Positions 11,301-21,277 of a stretch of 64,000 nucleotides of DNA are shown in pieces; positions within the stretch are counted from its first letter, which is position 1, and the number at the start of each line of letters is the position of its first letter. Source of the stretch: Auricularia sp. M13 (Eukaryota; Basidiomycota; Agaricomycetes; Auriculariales; Auriculariaceae); contig CM073193.1 in NCBI GenBank assembly GCA_037042915.1, forward strand, positions 8,432,001 through 8,496,000, given 5' to 3'. The notes below the pieces were generated by a model that ran no database searches, was not told where the DNA came from, and saw only the letters and a list, made by a program, of their open reading frames with translations. The position numbers and the translations under genes are program-made.

Positions 11301-12724
11301 TAAACGAGCACCATGAGAAAAAGAACACGCACCACTCGCCCGGCATTGGGAAACATCGTCTTGAGGGTTTTGAGCAGTACAGCAAGTTTCTGCTTGAATA
11401 CTCGCACGACCACAATAGGAACGTCAGACCAATTTTGACCCGGGCGCAGCTTTTCGCGAATTTCAGGCCAGTCGGGGTTGCAGGTCATCGTAATGAAGAA
11501 CGTCGGCACGCCGCAGTTAGCAGCAATAGTCAGTGCATCTGCAATCTGCTCTGAACACCAAGCATTTGAGCCAAGAAACGACGCCGGAAGAAAGACGTTT
11601 TCCTGCTCGCAGTGCGTGTCCACGCCCATCAACGCAGCATCCTCGCGGCGAGCAGCGAGCTGACCCGCGCGAATGTACGCCAGTCTAGACTCAATATTTC
11701 GCGTGAACATGTCGACAACATATTCATTCGTCAGACGGCCGAACACCGCAAAACGATCCTCGCGCAGAAGTCGAGCGCGGCAATGCCAGAGCTGGCTCGT
11801 AATTGTATCGTCGTCATTGGAGTCTAGCCCTATAGCAGGCCGTCGCGCTGCTCGTCCCCAGCCCAACGTGCCGTGTGGGAAAAAAAGGGGATAGACGAGC
11901 GGCTCCCAGAAACGGTTGACAGCGGAGATTGAATGTACATTGCGCTGCGTTCTGCGCACATCATCCACAAATCCCGCCTGTGGCTCGCGTTTCTTTGATA
12001 TAATAATGGACCGCAACTATTTTGCCTGTTAATACTGTTCGCCGAGAGTAGTGGTCAGCATTACCTTGACGTCGGAAGCGATCGTGTTCTCGAAGCACAT
12101 GATCCCAGCAATCTCATTGGTACCCGCTTCACGTATGAGTAGTTGCACGTTTGGCAAATCGCTCTCACGGCTTTGTCTAAATACATTGATATAGTGCACA
12201 TAAGGGTTAACACGTAGTAATGCGGCACCAAGGGCATCAATCCATTCCTGCGGCAAGAGCTGGAACCACCCCGCGCCCGTGTGTGGAGCCCTCCCTCGCA
12301 TAAACCCGTCGTACAAAAGCCAACGCACGGCGGAATTTGTATGATCGGGACGTACACGATGGTAGATACGGCCTTGCACAGCAAAATGAGCGGGCATGCC
12401 ACTGTAATCCGGAAATTGAGCAGTTGATTCTAACTGTGCAAACGTATATATGAGATTCAGAGTGCGCGAGAGCGATGAAACTCTAGGATCTCCTAGGAAA
12501 GTCGTAAACTCGTCGGGAAGTGGTGGGAGTGGTTCAACGTCGTTGAATTTCTCTCCACCGGGTCCGCAGCAAAATCCAGACGATTCGCCGGTGAGAAGCT
12601 CTATGCCACAGTACTGGCAATGGTTCGGTGCCTGTGTTCGCTTGTTCTTACCCCACCACAGCGTGTTTTTCAGAACACGGGCGACCTTCCACGTGTCGTC
12701 TACTGATGCGAGGGATGACACCAT
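8373..12724 (-). mobile_element. Helitron (rolling-circle DNA transposon), coding span
   Basis: The span holds a complete-length RepHel gene with Helitron-specific Rep and Pif1-type helicase domains. The element itself must be longer, but I could not fix its ends. Downstream of the stop, a short hairpin (GCTGGA/TCCAGC, near 8110-8130) is a possible 3' structure, but no clear CTRR end follows it. It lies between array gen A and the other array genes, on the same strand. High protein conservation with only two late frame breaks suggests recent activity. Confidence 0.9.
8373..12724 (-). CDS. Helitron RepHel protein (HUH Rep plus Pif1-like helicase), frame-broken at 3' end
   Basis: Minus-strand exons are 12724-12065, 12016-11333, 11282-10820, 10767-9557, then 9509 onward; introns of 47-52 nt keep phase. 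In order: an N-terminal zinc-binding region (CQYC...FCCGPGG), a Helitron-N Rep block (FFITMTCNPDWPEI), the HUH motif in RGLPHCHILI, the Rep tyrosine region YLFKYIRKG, then a Pif1-type helicase with Walker A GKAGRGKT, Walker B VLIWDEAP and GDFRQTCPVV, and late motifs CQGLTLDVVAMDL and YTAVSRVRRREHG. Rep nicks and joins single-stranded DNA; the helicase unwinds during rolling-circle transposition. Two one-base frame breaks occur in the last 130 codons (near 8757 and 8555), so this copy probably cannot make the full helicase. It is a plain DNA transposon gene with fungal-style introns. Confidence 0.92.
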
Positions 12725-13104
12725 GATGTCGGGTTAGATCACAGCTATTGACTCGAGGTCAACGAATGACAGCTAAATACCCTCTCTGGACTGAACGTAG
12801 GGTCTGAAATCGTATGAGTGAGACGCTATCGTTGTCTCAGACGCAATTTGTGAGACGTGACAGAACCTGAGCACGCTGACTCAGCAGGACGCAATCCGGC
12901 CCGCGCAGCCCGCAGACCAAACTCCGACTTTTCGCTGGTCATCTTGCTGTCCGGACGGTACTGCTCGCATTTTGCGCAGGTATCCCTAATAAATCGTCTA
13001 ACCGCACGCAGGCTCCAGCTTTCGCTGCTCGCTGTTTATCCGATACCCCTACTCCTGGTGCTTGCCTTCAACACGTGCAGCATCTAAAGCCGTGCAAATG
13101 TTCT
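12725..13104. other. Helitron upstream flank, no gene seen
   Basis: Probably includes the 5' end of the Helitron. Several copies of GAGAC/GTCTC-type words occur at 12810-12860. No coding content recognised. Confidence 0.3.
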
Positions 13105-13540
13105 CGCCAACGCGTGGCTTCCTGTGTCACGCGGATGAATAACCGGATGAGCGAGGCACAGCACCTGAGCGAGGTTGAGTCTTTTTGTGTGAGCGCGAAA
13201 GACGTCGTGAACCCGTTCCCGTCGCTGTTCTACGGCCCTGGCTGGCTTGCGTTTCACCCAGCAAAGTCCCGGAGAGATCAGCCTCACACTCGACAGCCGA
13301 CATTATTGGAAGTCAACGCTGCCCACCAGCAATCTGCGCTTCCAGTTCAAATCGCGCGGGCAGTATCGCCGTGCACTATGTGATGGAGCCGCCGAGTGCA
13401 GATGGCCCGCTCAATTCGGCCGTGCGGTGCTGGGTCAAGGGCGCACACACGATTAACATGGACGAGACGTTCGCGTCGCAATGGTACGTCGCCGTGTCTT
13501 TCAGAAGATCAAGTCAAGAATGATTGTCATTCACAGGCGC
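13105..13540 (+). pseudogene. Decayed unknown coding region
   Basis: Protein-like segments follow each other across three plus-strand frames: DVVNPFPSLFYGPGWLAF (to about 13255), then EISLTLDSRHYWKSTLPTS (about 13270-13340), then MEPPSADGPLNSAVRCWV and NMDETFASQWYVAV (about 13380-13500). No splice sites at the joins would restore one frame, so I read it as a broken gene. I do not recognise the family; the segments look like a beta-rich protein. A further coding-like piece (PNGSFSGLFAISYDE) on the same strand ends at a good donor near 14912 and may belong to the same former gene. Confidence 0.35.
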
Positions 13541-13572
13541 AACGATACTATGTACATGAAGCTTTCGTGCAT

Positions 13573-14550
13573 TCAATGCGCCCTCTTGTGATGCCACTCG
13601 CAGGACTCTATTAATTCGATAAAGGCGGTCATACTGTAAGTCCACGTTGCCAAAATATCATGGCGTTCTAACAGATCAATGTTCGCTATTGTAGATCTCT
13701 TTAACCGTTTGATGTGACGCTCCACATAACATTCCAACCTCCTCATGCTAAGTTCCAGAACTTCATCCAGATTCTCCCATCTCTCTCGCGAAAGCTGGAT
13801 CCAGTTGGCAAGATTTCGAACGGACACAAAGCCAGCAGGGTCGCACATAACATGTGGAAGACCAAGACCTACAACTGGATTACCGAGAACGAAGTAAGCC
13901 TGCTCGTAATGTCGATGAGATGATTTATCAGTCTTTCATAATCTTACAGGTAAAAGATTGCGCGGAACTACGTCTACATCCAAGTTGACAAAGCGGTCGA
14001 TGGCACGCAACAGGCGTGCGCGCAAAGCTCGTTTGTTCAGTAACGCGGACATGGTAATTACACGCCTGCACCCGACCAGCTGCGCGTTTTATATCTGTTC
14101 TATTGACATAAGTTTGGTAGACTGAGACATTTTCAGGGGCGCTCGGTACAATGCTCGCACGATCCGTAACAAAGTGAAACAGCAGTCTCGAAGAACACAA
14201 TGTGATCTGCAAACCAGGTATTGATTCTCGACCATGCCGCATGTAGTTTCTTTGCACTGACATCGCGCTGGCAGACTTCGTGGAGCATTAATCCACCTAT
14301 ACCCTCGTAGATCACCTGCATGTGATGCAGGCGCGCCAGGACCTCGTGCACGCATCTAACGGTTCGTATAGCATGCTGAACCCACGCTTTCACATAGGTA
14401 CGACGATGCATCAACCGGATATTGATCCTGGGCAGATTACCGACAACAGCCGGCGTGCGCGACAGGAAATACTGCTAAGAGGATCGGTGTGTAATCGAAT
14501 GCGGATTAAACGGAATTACTTACGGAGTTTTCCAGCTTTCGAAAGGTCAT
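13573..14550 (-). CDS. Unknown gene H, multi-exon
   Basis: Not recognised. A TATA-like box lies near 14618-14626, about 70 bases before ATG 14550. A 27-nt first exon (14550-14524, MTFRKLENS) joins through a GTAAGT intron to 14473, continuing with QYFLSRTPAVVGNLPRINIR and an alpha-helical stretch (YVKAWVQHAIRTVRCVHEVL, HAAWSRINTWFADHIVFF). A later part reads AIDRFVNLDVDVVPRNLLP, then an intron, then VSVRNLANWIQLSRERWENL and a helical tail (LERHDILATWTYSMTAF), stopping at 13573. The joins in the middle (about 14190-14050) are not resolved. Probably a soluble helical protein; no motif points to a reaction. Confidence 0.45.
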
Positions 14551-14769
14551 CGCGGCTAAATATGATCCAGAGAGCAATATGCAGGTCGCAAGTCAAGTTT
14601 AGCAGATTGGTCCCAGGTTTATATGCTCGTGAGGAGGCAACACATGACTGATCAACAACATGTCTCAGTACATGCGCGTCAGACATCAGCCTCCACGAAT
14701 CATTGGGCAAGACCGAGACCTGAAGTGAGGTTGCCGAGATTACCGACGCGCCTGCGCTGGCGATGGCGC

Positions 14770-15500
14770 GTTCAACCATGGTCATCGCGCAGAATCCGCC
14801 CCTTGCCATTACCGCGAATTCAGTGGCGCACCGCCACCGCGAGCAAGTATTGCCCTCAACGCCGCCGACCAACGTCCCAACGGCAGTTTCAGTGGTCTGT
14901 TTGCCATCTCTTACGACGAGGTGAGTGTTAAGCTAGCCGCTGAGATTGACAGTTTGCAGAGCGCGTCCCTCACTGCGAATGATCGCCATCATCACCTGCA
15001 AGGCTTGTCGCTGCAGCCTCCGTCCAAGATGCTGCGGTGGTCTCAGTCCCCTCCTGGTGGTCGCACGCGACGACGTCAGTCGTCGGCTCGTCGTTTTTGC
15101 GCCGCTGACGCGGACATTCGCACGGAACCCGTCCGCACGGATTCCCTGGATCGACAACCCCGCGTCATCCAGGTCGCCGCCTAGGTCAAATCTCGTCTCC
15201 GTCGCCACCGACAACGTAAAAGTGCGCTCAAAATCGCGTGCTAGACACGGGGGAGTCACCTGAGCGCGCGATGATGGTCAGCGTGTACATGCAGCTCGCT
15301 TCATCGGTGCTTATAACGTTGAACAGCTTTCAGCGTCGTCGCGCGGAATATGCGTATCGCGTGGCTGAAGGACGTCGCAACCGACGCCACAGGTTGGAGA
15401 GCTCGCGGTTCGCGGAGAGTATTGAGAACAGCGAAGACAGGCAGCTCACGCAAGATGCGTTTCACGTATCAGCTCGCAGAACACAAACACTGTTGAAAGG
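14770..15500 (+). other. Coding-like fragments, unassigned
   Basis: A plus-strand stretch up to about 14912 reads PNGSFSGLFAISYDE before a GTGAGT donor; plausible continuations after 14964 stay open to 15184 but have no recognisable content. The upstream region overlaps the promoter of gene H on the other strand. I cannot build a coherent gene. Confidence 0.2.
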
Positions 15501-16124
15501 GTCGTGACCTACTGCTTCGCGCAGGATAAGCAGCGTCTCAAAGCGACGCAGATTCCACGGTCCGTTTGTCCACTGCCGCGGCGCCCTCCCTCCTACGCAG
15601 CCCGCCGCCAGTCTCCCAGCGCTGAAGTGAGCGGTGCTCGCGCCCAGAGTTCTCCCATGAATCCCAGGCTTACTCAGGACGTATACCAGCGGTGCGCAGA
15701 ACACCTGCAGATATTGCCACGCCTAACATATACTTCAGATTAGTATACGTTACGGGTCGTACTCCCAGTAGACACTCGTGCATAAGCGCAACTATGTAGT
15801 CTCAGGTAGTTTCTCTCTATCAGTAATATAAGGCCACTACTCAAATGTCACTCATTTCAAGGGTGATCGCACGATTGATATTAGCACGGCCACGTTATTT
15901 ACGAACATACAGCGGCAGTCTCAGAAATACAAAAAATGGGCACGATGATCAAGGGAAACTACTGAGATGCAAGGTCGGAAATCGTTGCAGCTTGAGCTAA
16001 GGGGCTCCGGGGGTGTGGGCTCTTAGTATAGCGTCGGCGCGAGCGAATGACTCGATCGGTGATCGCCCGCTCGGCGAGCAACTTGTTTCCAGACGGAACT
16101 GAATCCAAGCAGGCGCTTGGAGTA
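15501..16124. other. Intergenic, nothing recognised
   Basis: Downstream of array gene B on the minus strand. No conserved coding, repeat or RNA structure seen. Confidence 0.35.
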
Positions 16125-17030
16125 TCATCCTCGGAATCCGATACATCTATAACGATTGGAATATCGTCTTCCCTGTGGACCGTCAGCTACCATATTCTCC
16201 GGCAAAGTTAACTTAACAACGTACTCGGGAATAGTCACAGGACCTGGACTATAGGCCGGAGGAGCCTCGGCCAACACAGCGTAGTCGTTGACAAAGCTGC
16301 AGCGTGTAAACGGGCTGGGAAACATTGCGAGAGGCCTTTCGGGTGAAAGGCCGACGTTGTTGCACCGAATCTCATGCACATCGATTGCGAGTTTGTCGTC
16401 GGCCCAGCCGAATAGTTTGCCGCATACAATCAAGGGCATGTCGCGGACCAGAGGAATGAGAGTACGGAACCGCTTCTCATCCCTGTTAAAGCAGCATCTT
16501 GCAAAATGGCAAATTAGCGACAGAACCTCCGAGGAGAAAACGATCTACCTGATGACCGTCGGTTTATAAGGCCAACGATCCGAGTTGTCACACGTCAGAT
16601 CGACAACAACAGCAGCGGGATTGCCAAGGTCAACGATGCGACCAGATGACACAACGCCGGTGACAGTCAACGACGGCTCGTACAGTGCTGCAGCCGCCGA
16701 GCGAGTGGAGGGTGTTGTAGCGACATAGAGAGGGATCAGCTCGCAAGCAGTGACCAAGATCGATCTGCCGACGACGCTGAAGCATCCCGAAAGATGTGCG
16801 TTGGTGGCGGACGGCAGCAACTTGGCATCGGGCTTCTGCAGGGGAAGAGCCACGGTCACAGGGAAGACGTCGTCTGTGAAATATGAGGCTCATGTGCACA
16901 GGGCAAGGCTCAATGACATACTGTTCATCACCAACTCAGAGAGATATGTAGCGCAGTGGCTGCCTCCACCAGACTCCACCGAGGATAATGTGGGCTTGAA
17001 GAGGTCGATTTGAGTGTCGATGTACAGCAT
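16125..17030 (-). CDS. Array paralogue B, uncharacterised protein
   Basis: Exons 17030-16922, 16873-16549 and 16497-16125 on the minus strand give 268 aa with exact phase arithmetic (phases 1 and 2, as in A and E). A TATA-like box sits at 17093-17100. The N-terminal half contains a strand-rich block (LSGCFSVVGRSILVTACELI) matching the equivalent block of A (LLITASTLIP). After the second intron the core reads CFNRDEKRF, then MPLIVCGKLFGW and DDKLAIDVHEI. A Pro-rich tail follows (EAPPAYSPGPVTIPEY). Closest to A in tail and motif. No signal peptide or transmembrane segment. Function unknown; a nucleic-acid or protein-binding beta-barrel is conjecture. Confidence 0.7.
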
Positions 17031-17092
17031 GATTGGCGAAGAGCGATAGACAATGGCGAGTTTGACGTCGAGCTGGCAGTCCACGCGCAGCC

Positions 17093-17100
17093 TTTATAAA
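17093..17100 (-). promoter_or_regulatory. TATA-like box of paralogue B
   Basis: TTTATAAA, about 65 bases upstream of ATG 17030 on the minus strand. Confidence 0.55.
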
Positions 17101-17443
17101 TCACAGATCCCAGGCTCGCGTGATCAAGATCTCACAGCTCAAGCCTGAATCAAAGTCTCAGGTTTAAACTCAATCAGCTGGTGTTGACGCGACACGGTCT
17201 CGAACTCTTGATCAGAGACATCGGACTCTAAAATGACAACTGTCATGAATTTGGTGCCGAACACAGCACGCAGATACAACGAGCTCGTTGCTAGCCGGTT
17301 TGGGATTGTGCTGGATTGGGATTGTGGTTTGCTTGCAGTTAAGAACGAGCTCGCGACGAGAAGAGTTTCTGGATAGTACAGCAATTTATTATAAACTCAA
17401 GATACAATCACATTCGTAAATCAAGTCCATATACAAACTACAC

Positions 17444-17970
17444 CTACACCGAGCGGCGGGACAATGCAACATCTGCGTCATCAAGGAAGGCATGAAGATG
17501 TTCCATCCAAGACTCGAAAAACTCGGCGTGGCGACGGACAGTACGGTCCGCACGCGAAGACGACGCAAGCTCCATGTGCACATCAAACTCCAAGCCGAAC
17601 AACCTCCTGCGGGCATGCCTCAGGCGTTTGCGAAGAATGCTAATGTGTGGGAGGCGCCGAAAAGCGCGAGCAGCCCAGGTGCGCGGGTACCGAGGCTGCT
17701 GAATGCGGCCCCAATCGATGAAGGGAAGACCGCTGCAGGATTTACTGCAGCGCTCTGCGTAGTAACACTAACACAAAAGTGAGCACATAGAACGCAGGCG
17801 GTAGTAATTTACGCACATAAAGAGGCTGCAGCGGATAGTCATTGGCCGACTTGACGGCGAAGGACTGCTCGCGATGAAGCGCGCAACGGCAACCTGCAGG
17901 GTGCAGACTGAGCCAAGCACAGACGTTGCCAAGAGCGTAGCTGCGCACCGTATGTCTGAGCACAGCGCAT
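17444..17970 (-). CDS. Unknown gene G
   Basis: A TATA-like element near 18022-18028 precedes ATG 17970 by about 55 bases. The best coding evidence is the last exon (about 17750 to stop 17444), which reads DWGRIQQPRYPRTW, a basic stretch (ILRKRLRHARRRLF) and a charged helical end (HAEFFESWMEHLHAFLDDAD). An intron with donor GTGCGT near 17815 and acceptor CGCAG near 17755 is likely, but the first-exon frame that fits it is not resolved. The family is not recognised. It lies between B and C in the same orientation as the array. Confidence 0.35.
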
Positions 17971-18752
17971 TGCGGGAGAGAGGAAGCGATCTGGGCAGGC
18001 GGATGGGTCTTGAGCAAACCATTTATACTGTGGGAGCGAGCAAGTGTCGGAGTTCGACACGGTTTACATCCGACCCCGTCTCCCGCGCCAATATGACACG
18101 CGCGAGACAGAATTGTGTTCTGTATATTCACGTCATTCGATTTCTCTCCAATTATATGTACTTATTTTAACGCCCGTGAAGCACGGATGTTGGCATTATA
18201 AAGAAGCAAGGTACACTATCCTCGACCGCGAACTCCATGAGACTGCCAACCAATTCTGACACATCAGTCGTCACCATTATTATCCGAAGTACCACTCTCT
18301 AGGACATTCAGCTCTTATATCTGAGGAAAGGATACGTGTATTCTTACATTCTCAAGGCAAAGGCGCAATGTTGCACAGTAGCGACTTCGCTCACACAAAA
18401 TACTACCGTGCTGCCGGAAAATCTCACTGAACATATGGGAAGCCATGAATTTACCTCCCGCAGGCGTGGTATATATGACCTCAGCCTGTGGTCTTTACCT
18501 GTCAAGGATTTAATGTCTCAGATGAAGTTTTGTAGACAACATTGTCTCATATACAGCATATGAGACTCCTGCCACCATCATGATCGTCTCGGCGCTGACT
18601 ATGCCCGTGTTGAATAGAGGATAGGTTCAGAATTAGATCATAGCTGCTTATGAGCCTGGTATTCACGGAGGTTTCGCAATATGTACATTGACATCAAGAG
18701 CCTGCCAATTCGCAAGAGACCATCACTATCAAATTCGAGGGACACAGAGATC
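17971..18752. other. Intergenic between genes G and C
   Basis: Contains the probable promoter of G. No coding content recognised. Short GTCTCA/TGAGAC words around 18510-18570 are palindromic but too short to interpret. Confidence 0.3.
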
Positions 18753-19778
18753 TCATTCTTCCTCTGCCTCATCAATCACCAGCTTCCTCTTTACAGCCCT
18801 CCGCTGTTTAGCCACAGACCGGCGTCCAGACCTGTAGCATAGTGAGAAAGTTGGATCTAATCAGGTCCGTGTACTTACGCGCTCCCGCTCGATTCCAAAG
18901 ATTGGTCTGGCGGAGGGAGGACCACCTCATCTGCTACCGCGGTTCCCTGCTGGGTCTCTGCGCTGAGATACTTCTACATTAGGAAGCTGCGAAGCAATGA
19001 AAAGCTCACACTCACCCTCCTGACTCTGACTTGGTGGCAGGAGTCACTGAACTCAGCGGAAACTTTCTACGCTTCGCCGGTGCACCTCCCAATTCCGCTC
19101 GCGCAGCAGACGCAGAGCTTGAGGTCCCGCCAACGTTGAGCTGAACCTGGTCCACGTCTATCAACAGATTACCGCTTGCAAGATGAAGCCCATGCGCAAG
19201 TCCAATGACGAAAACAGGCACGCCCGGCTGCGGACGCGGTGTTTTCTTCCAACGCGGTTTTCCTCCATCAAAACGACAGCTATCTTCAGGTAAGATAAAG
19301 TCCCCATTGCTAGATGAATAATTGCTTACTACACGCGCGACGAACGTGCCTGATCACGGACGTAGTCGGACGTTGTCACAGAGTAACCAACGGAGGCTGT
19401 GTCATCCATTGTCTCCGGGATGCTACTGGTATGTCCGAGCACGAAAAAGGTCGGGAATGGTCGTTCAGGAATCCTATCTTCATAATCCGCAGAAGACGCA
19501 TCTCCCGGAAATGCGGCCAAATGGATGACATCAATCCACACCGTGCCGTTAGGAGGCGCGTACACCTTCCCGAGTATGTCCGCAACGGTCCCGTCTGGCA
19601 GGAGTGCTTCATTGGCGGGAGACCAAGTCCTGATCTCAGCAGAGACATCGACGCCACTGGTCTGAATGACCGTATCATACAGAACATGATGCGTGGTCTT
19701 GTGCGTGTTTGGGTTCTCCGATGATACGCGACGGCCGTTGGCAAGACCGAAGTAGCCGCTAAGCAGGAAGGACGTCAT
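18753..19778 (-). CDS. Array paralogue C with basic C-terminal tail
   Basis: Exons 19778-19330, 19279-19016, 18962-18879 and 18831-18753 give 291 aa with exact phases. It lacks the first intron of A, B and E but keeps the phase-2 intron just before the core Cys. N-terminus is MTSFLLSGYFGLANGRR; a strand-rich block includes VWIDVIHLAAFPGD; the core reads CRFDGGKPRW, VPVFVIGLAHGL and GNLLIDVDQVQLN. The C-terminus holds GRRSVAKQRRAVKRK followed by an acidic end, a bipartite-type nuclear localisation signal. A second basic patch (APAKRRKF) lies just after the core. A TATA-like box is at 19841-19848. A nuclear location is a reasonable inference from the basic clusters; biochemical function unknown. 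Confidence 0.75.
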
Positions 19779-19840
19779 GTGTGCGAGTATATGTCAGCTG
19801 TTGAGTGAGAGTATGGTGCTTTAGCAGAAAAACAGGGAGC

Positions 19841-19848
19841 TTTATAAA
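19841..19848 (-). promoter_or_regulatory. TATA-like box of paralogue C
   Basis: TTTATAAA, about 65 bases upstream of ATG 19778. Confidence 0.55.
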
Positions 19849-19859
19849 CCTGAGCGGAC

Positions 19860-20529
19860 TTAGCGCAGAGTCTGGAATCCTGCCCATGAGACACCGCGTT
19901 TGGCCCCATTTCCTCGTCATCAGTCTCAGGAAGCACAACTAAGACAAAGGAGACTATGTTGTGTCAAGGTCTCACTCCATCAGAGCAAGACCGCGCGGCG
20001 CGCATAGATCATTCTAACTCCGCTACCAGCTCTGCTCTCCTCCCTGACGCCGACGTCCATGCAGCCAGCCAGCACGGGAAGGCTTAGCGCCGCGGCCAAT
20101 CATATGGATCACTGGAACAACCCGCACTTCCACCCTATCACTGGGTGATTCCAGATGCTACGTGAATCATGCGCGCCATTGACCGTGCGCACGGGAGCCA
20201 AGCAGCGCGAACGACGATGCGCACATATGTTCACGTGGCGCGCACGAAGATCCCAACGCGACGCGCCCGGCAGACTGTGTGAGCGAGACGGTGGCGGCGA
20301 GGGCTGACACGTCGTCGCGTTAGCTGCGAATTCCGAGTCAGCCACACTTATCGCGTGTCTGCGGGAGGTCACCCTGCGCCACGCAGACGATATGGACGAG
20401 CCGGGCGCAGAAGGAGGAGGTACGAGTTCTTTGTCATGCATGTAGTGCAAACAGTGCAGAATGATATTATGTTCTAGTCTTCCTGAATGCAACAAAGTGC
20501 CCTCAGATTATAGTATGTACATGGGCTGC
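19860..20529. other. Intergenic, nothing recognised
   Basis: Upstream of C and downstream of gene F. A minus-strand frame at 20109-20495 is open for 128 codons with no recognisable content. Confidence 0.3.
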
Positions 20530-20989
20530 TCAAAGGAAAGCGAGTAGATACTCCACGAGTGCAAGCGAACTGATTTCGAATTTTTTGTAAAAAGTTTTAT
20601 GTCCCTCAAGGTCCTGGCGACCTGTCTCTTCCAACTCCTGCAAGTGCCTCTCGGCAACATGACGGATAATCGGTTTAATATCGAGTAACTGCTCTCGGAG
20701 ATCGAAGCCATCCGCACTGCCCTGTTCGATCCATTCTCGCGGATTATCGACTGAAACTTCGCCTTCTTCACTGATATTCACAGGTGGAAGCCAACTTCCA
20801 GCGAATGGATTCTTGAGAGACAATTGCAGCTAGATCTGGATTATCACCATGGACGCTTGGTCATGCAACAGAGATCATACCTGTAGTAGGTTCAAAGGCA
20901 CTTCGCTGGCAGGCAAGTCGCTAAACTTGCTTAAGGGATGCCGAAATGGGATTCAGGAAATACTGAGGCATTATCTCGTACAGAGGCGC
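20530..20989 (-). CDS. Unknown gene F, small acidic protein
   Basis: Not recognised. A TATATAA-like box (21026-21033) precedes ATG 20989. The main exon reads LKNPFAGSWLPPVNISEEGE, DLREQLLDIKPIIRHVAERH, then HKTFYKKFEISSLALVEYLL, and stops at 20530. An intron near 20838-20886 (GTATGA to TCTAG) joins upstream sequence SDLPASEVPLNLLQ in phase. Reaching the ATG requires one more very short intron (about 34 nt, GTATTT to TTAAG) or a frame break. The product is acidic and helical, roughly 115-120 aa, with no signal peptide. It sits inside the array in the same orientation. Confidence 0.45.
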
Positions 20990-21277
20990 CATGGTTTGGA
21001 AAAATAAATGATGGAAGAAGTCGGGTTATATAGGCAAATTCATGCTGTCTCACTTTGGTGCTTGACTCTCGAAGCACCACAGAAGTTGTCTGGGACTGCT
21101 GACATGAGACACGGGTCACACGCGCGTTTACGCAGGCTGCCGTTTCAAATCGAACGTAATTTGCCCAGCGAACATACAATCAATTTATAACATCATCTCA
21201 ACTACGTACATGGCGTTGAAAGTGTACATGAAACAGAAATGTAATATCAGAAGCAAGACGAGCAGACAGGAAGGCCT

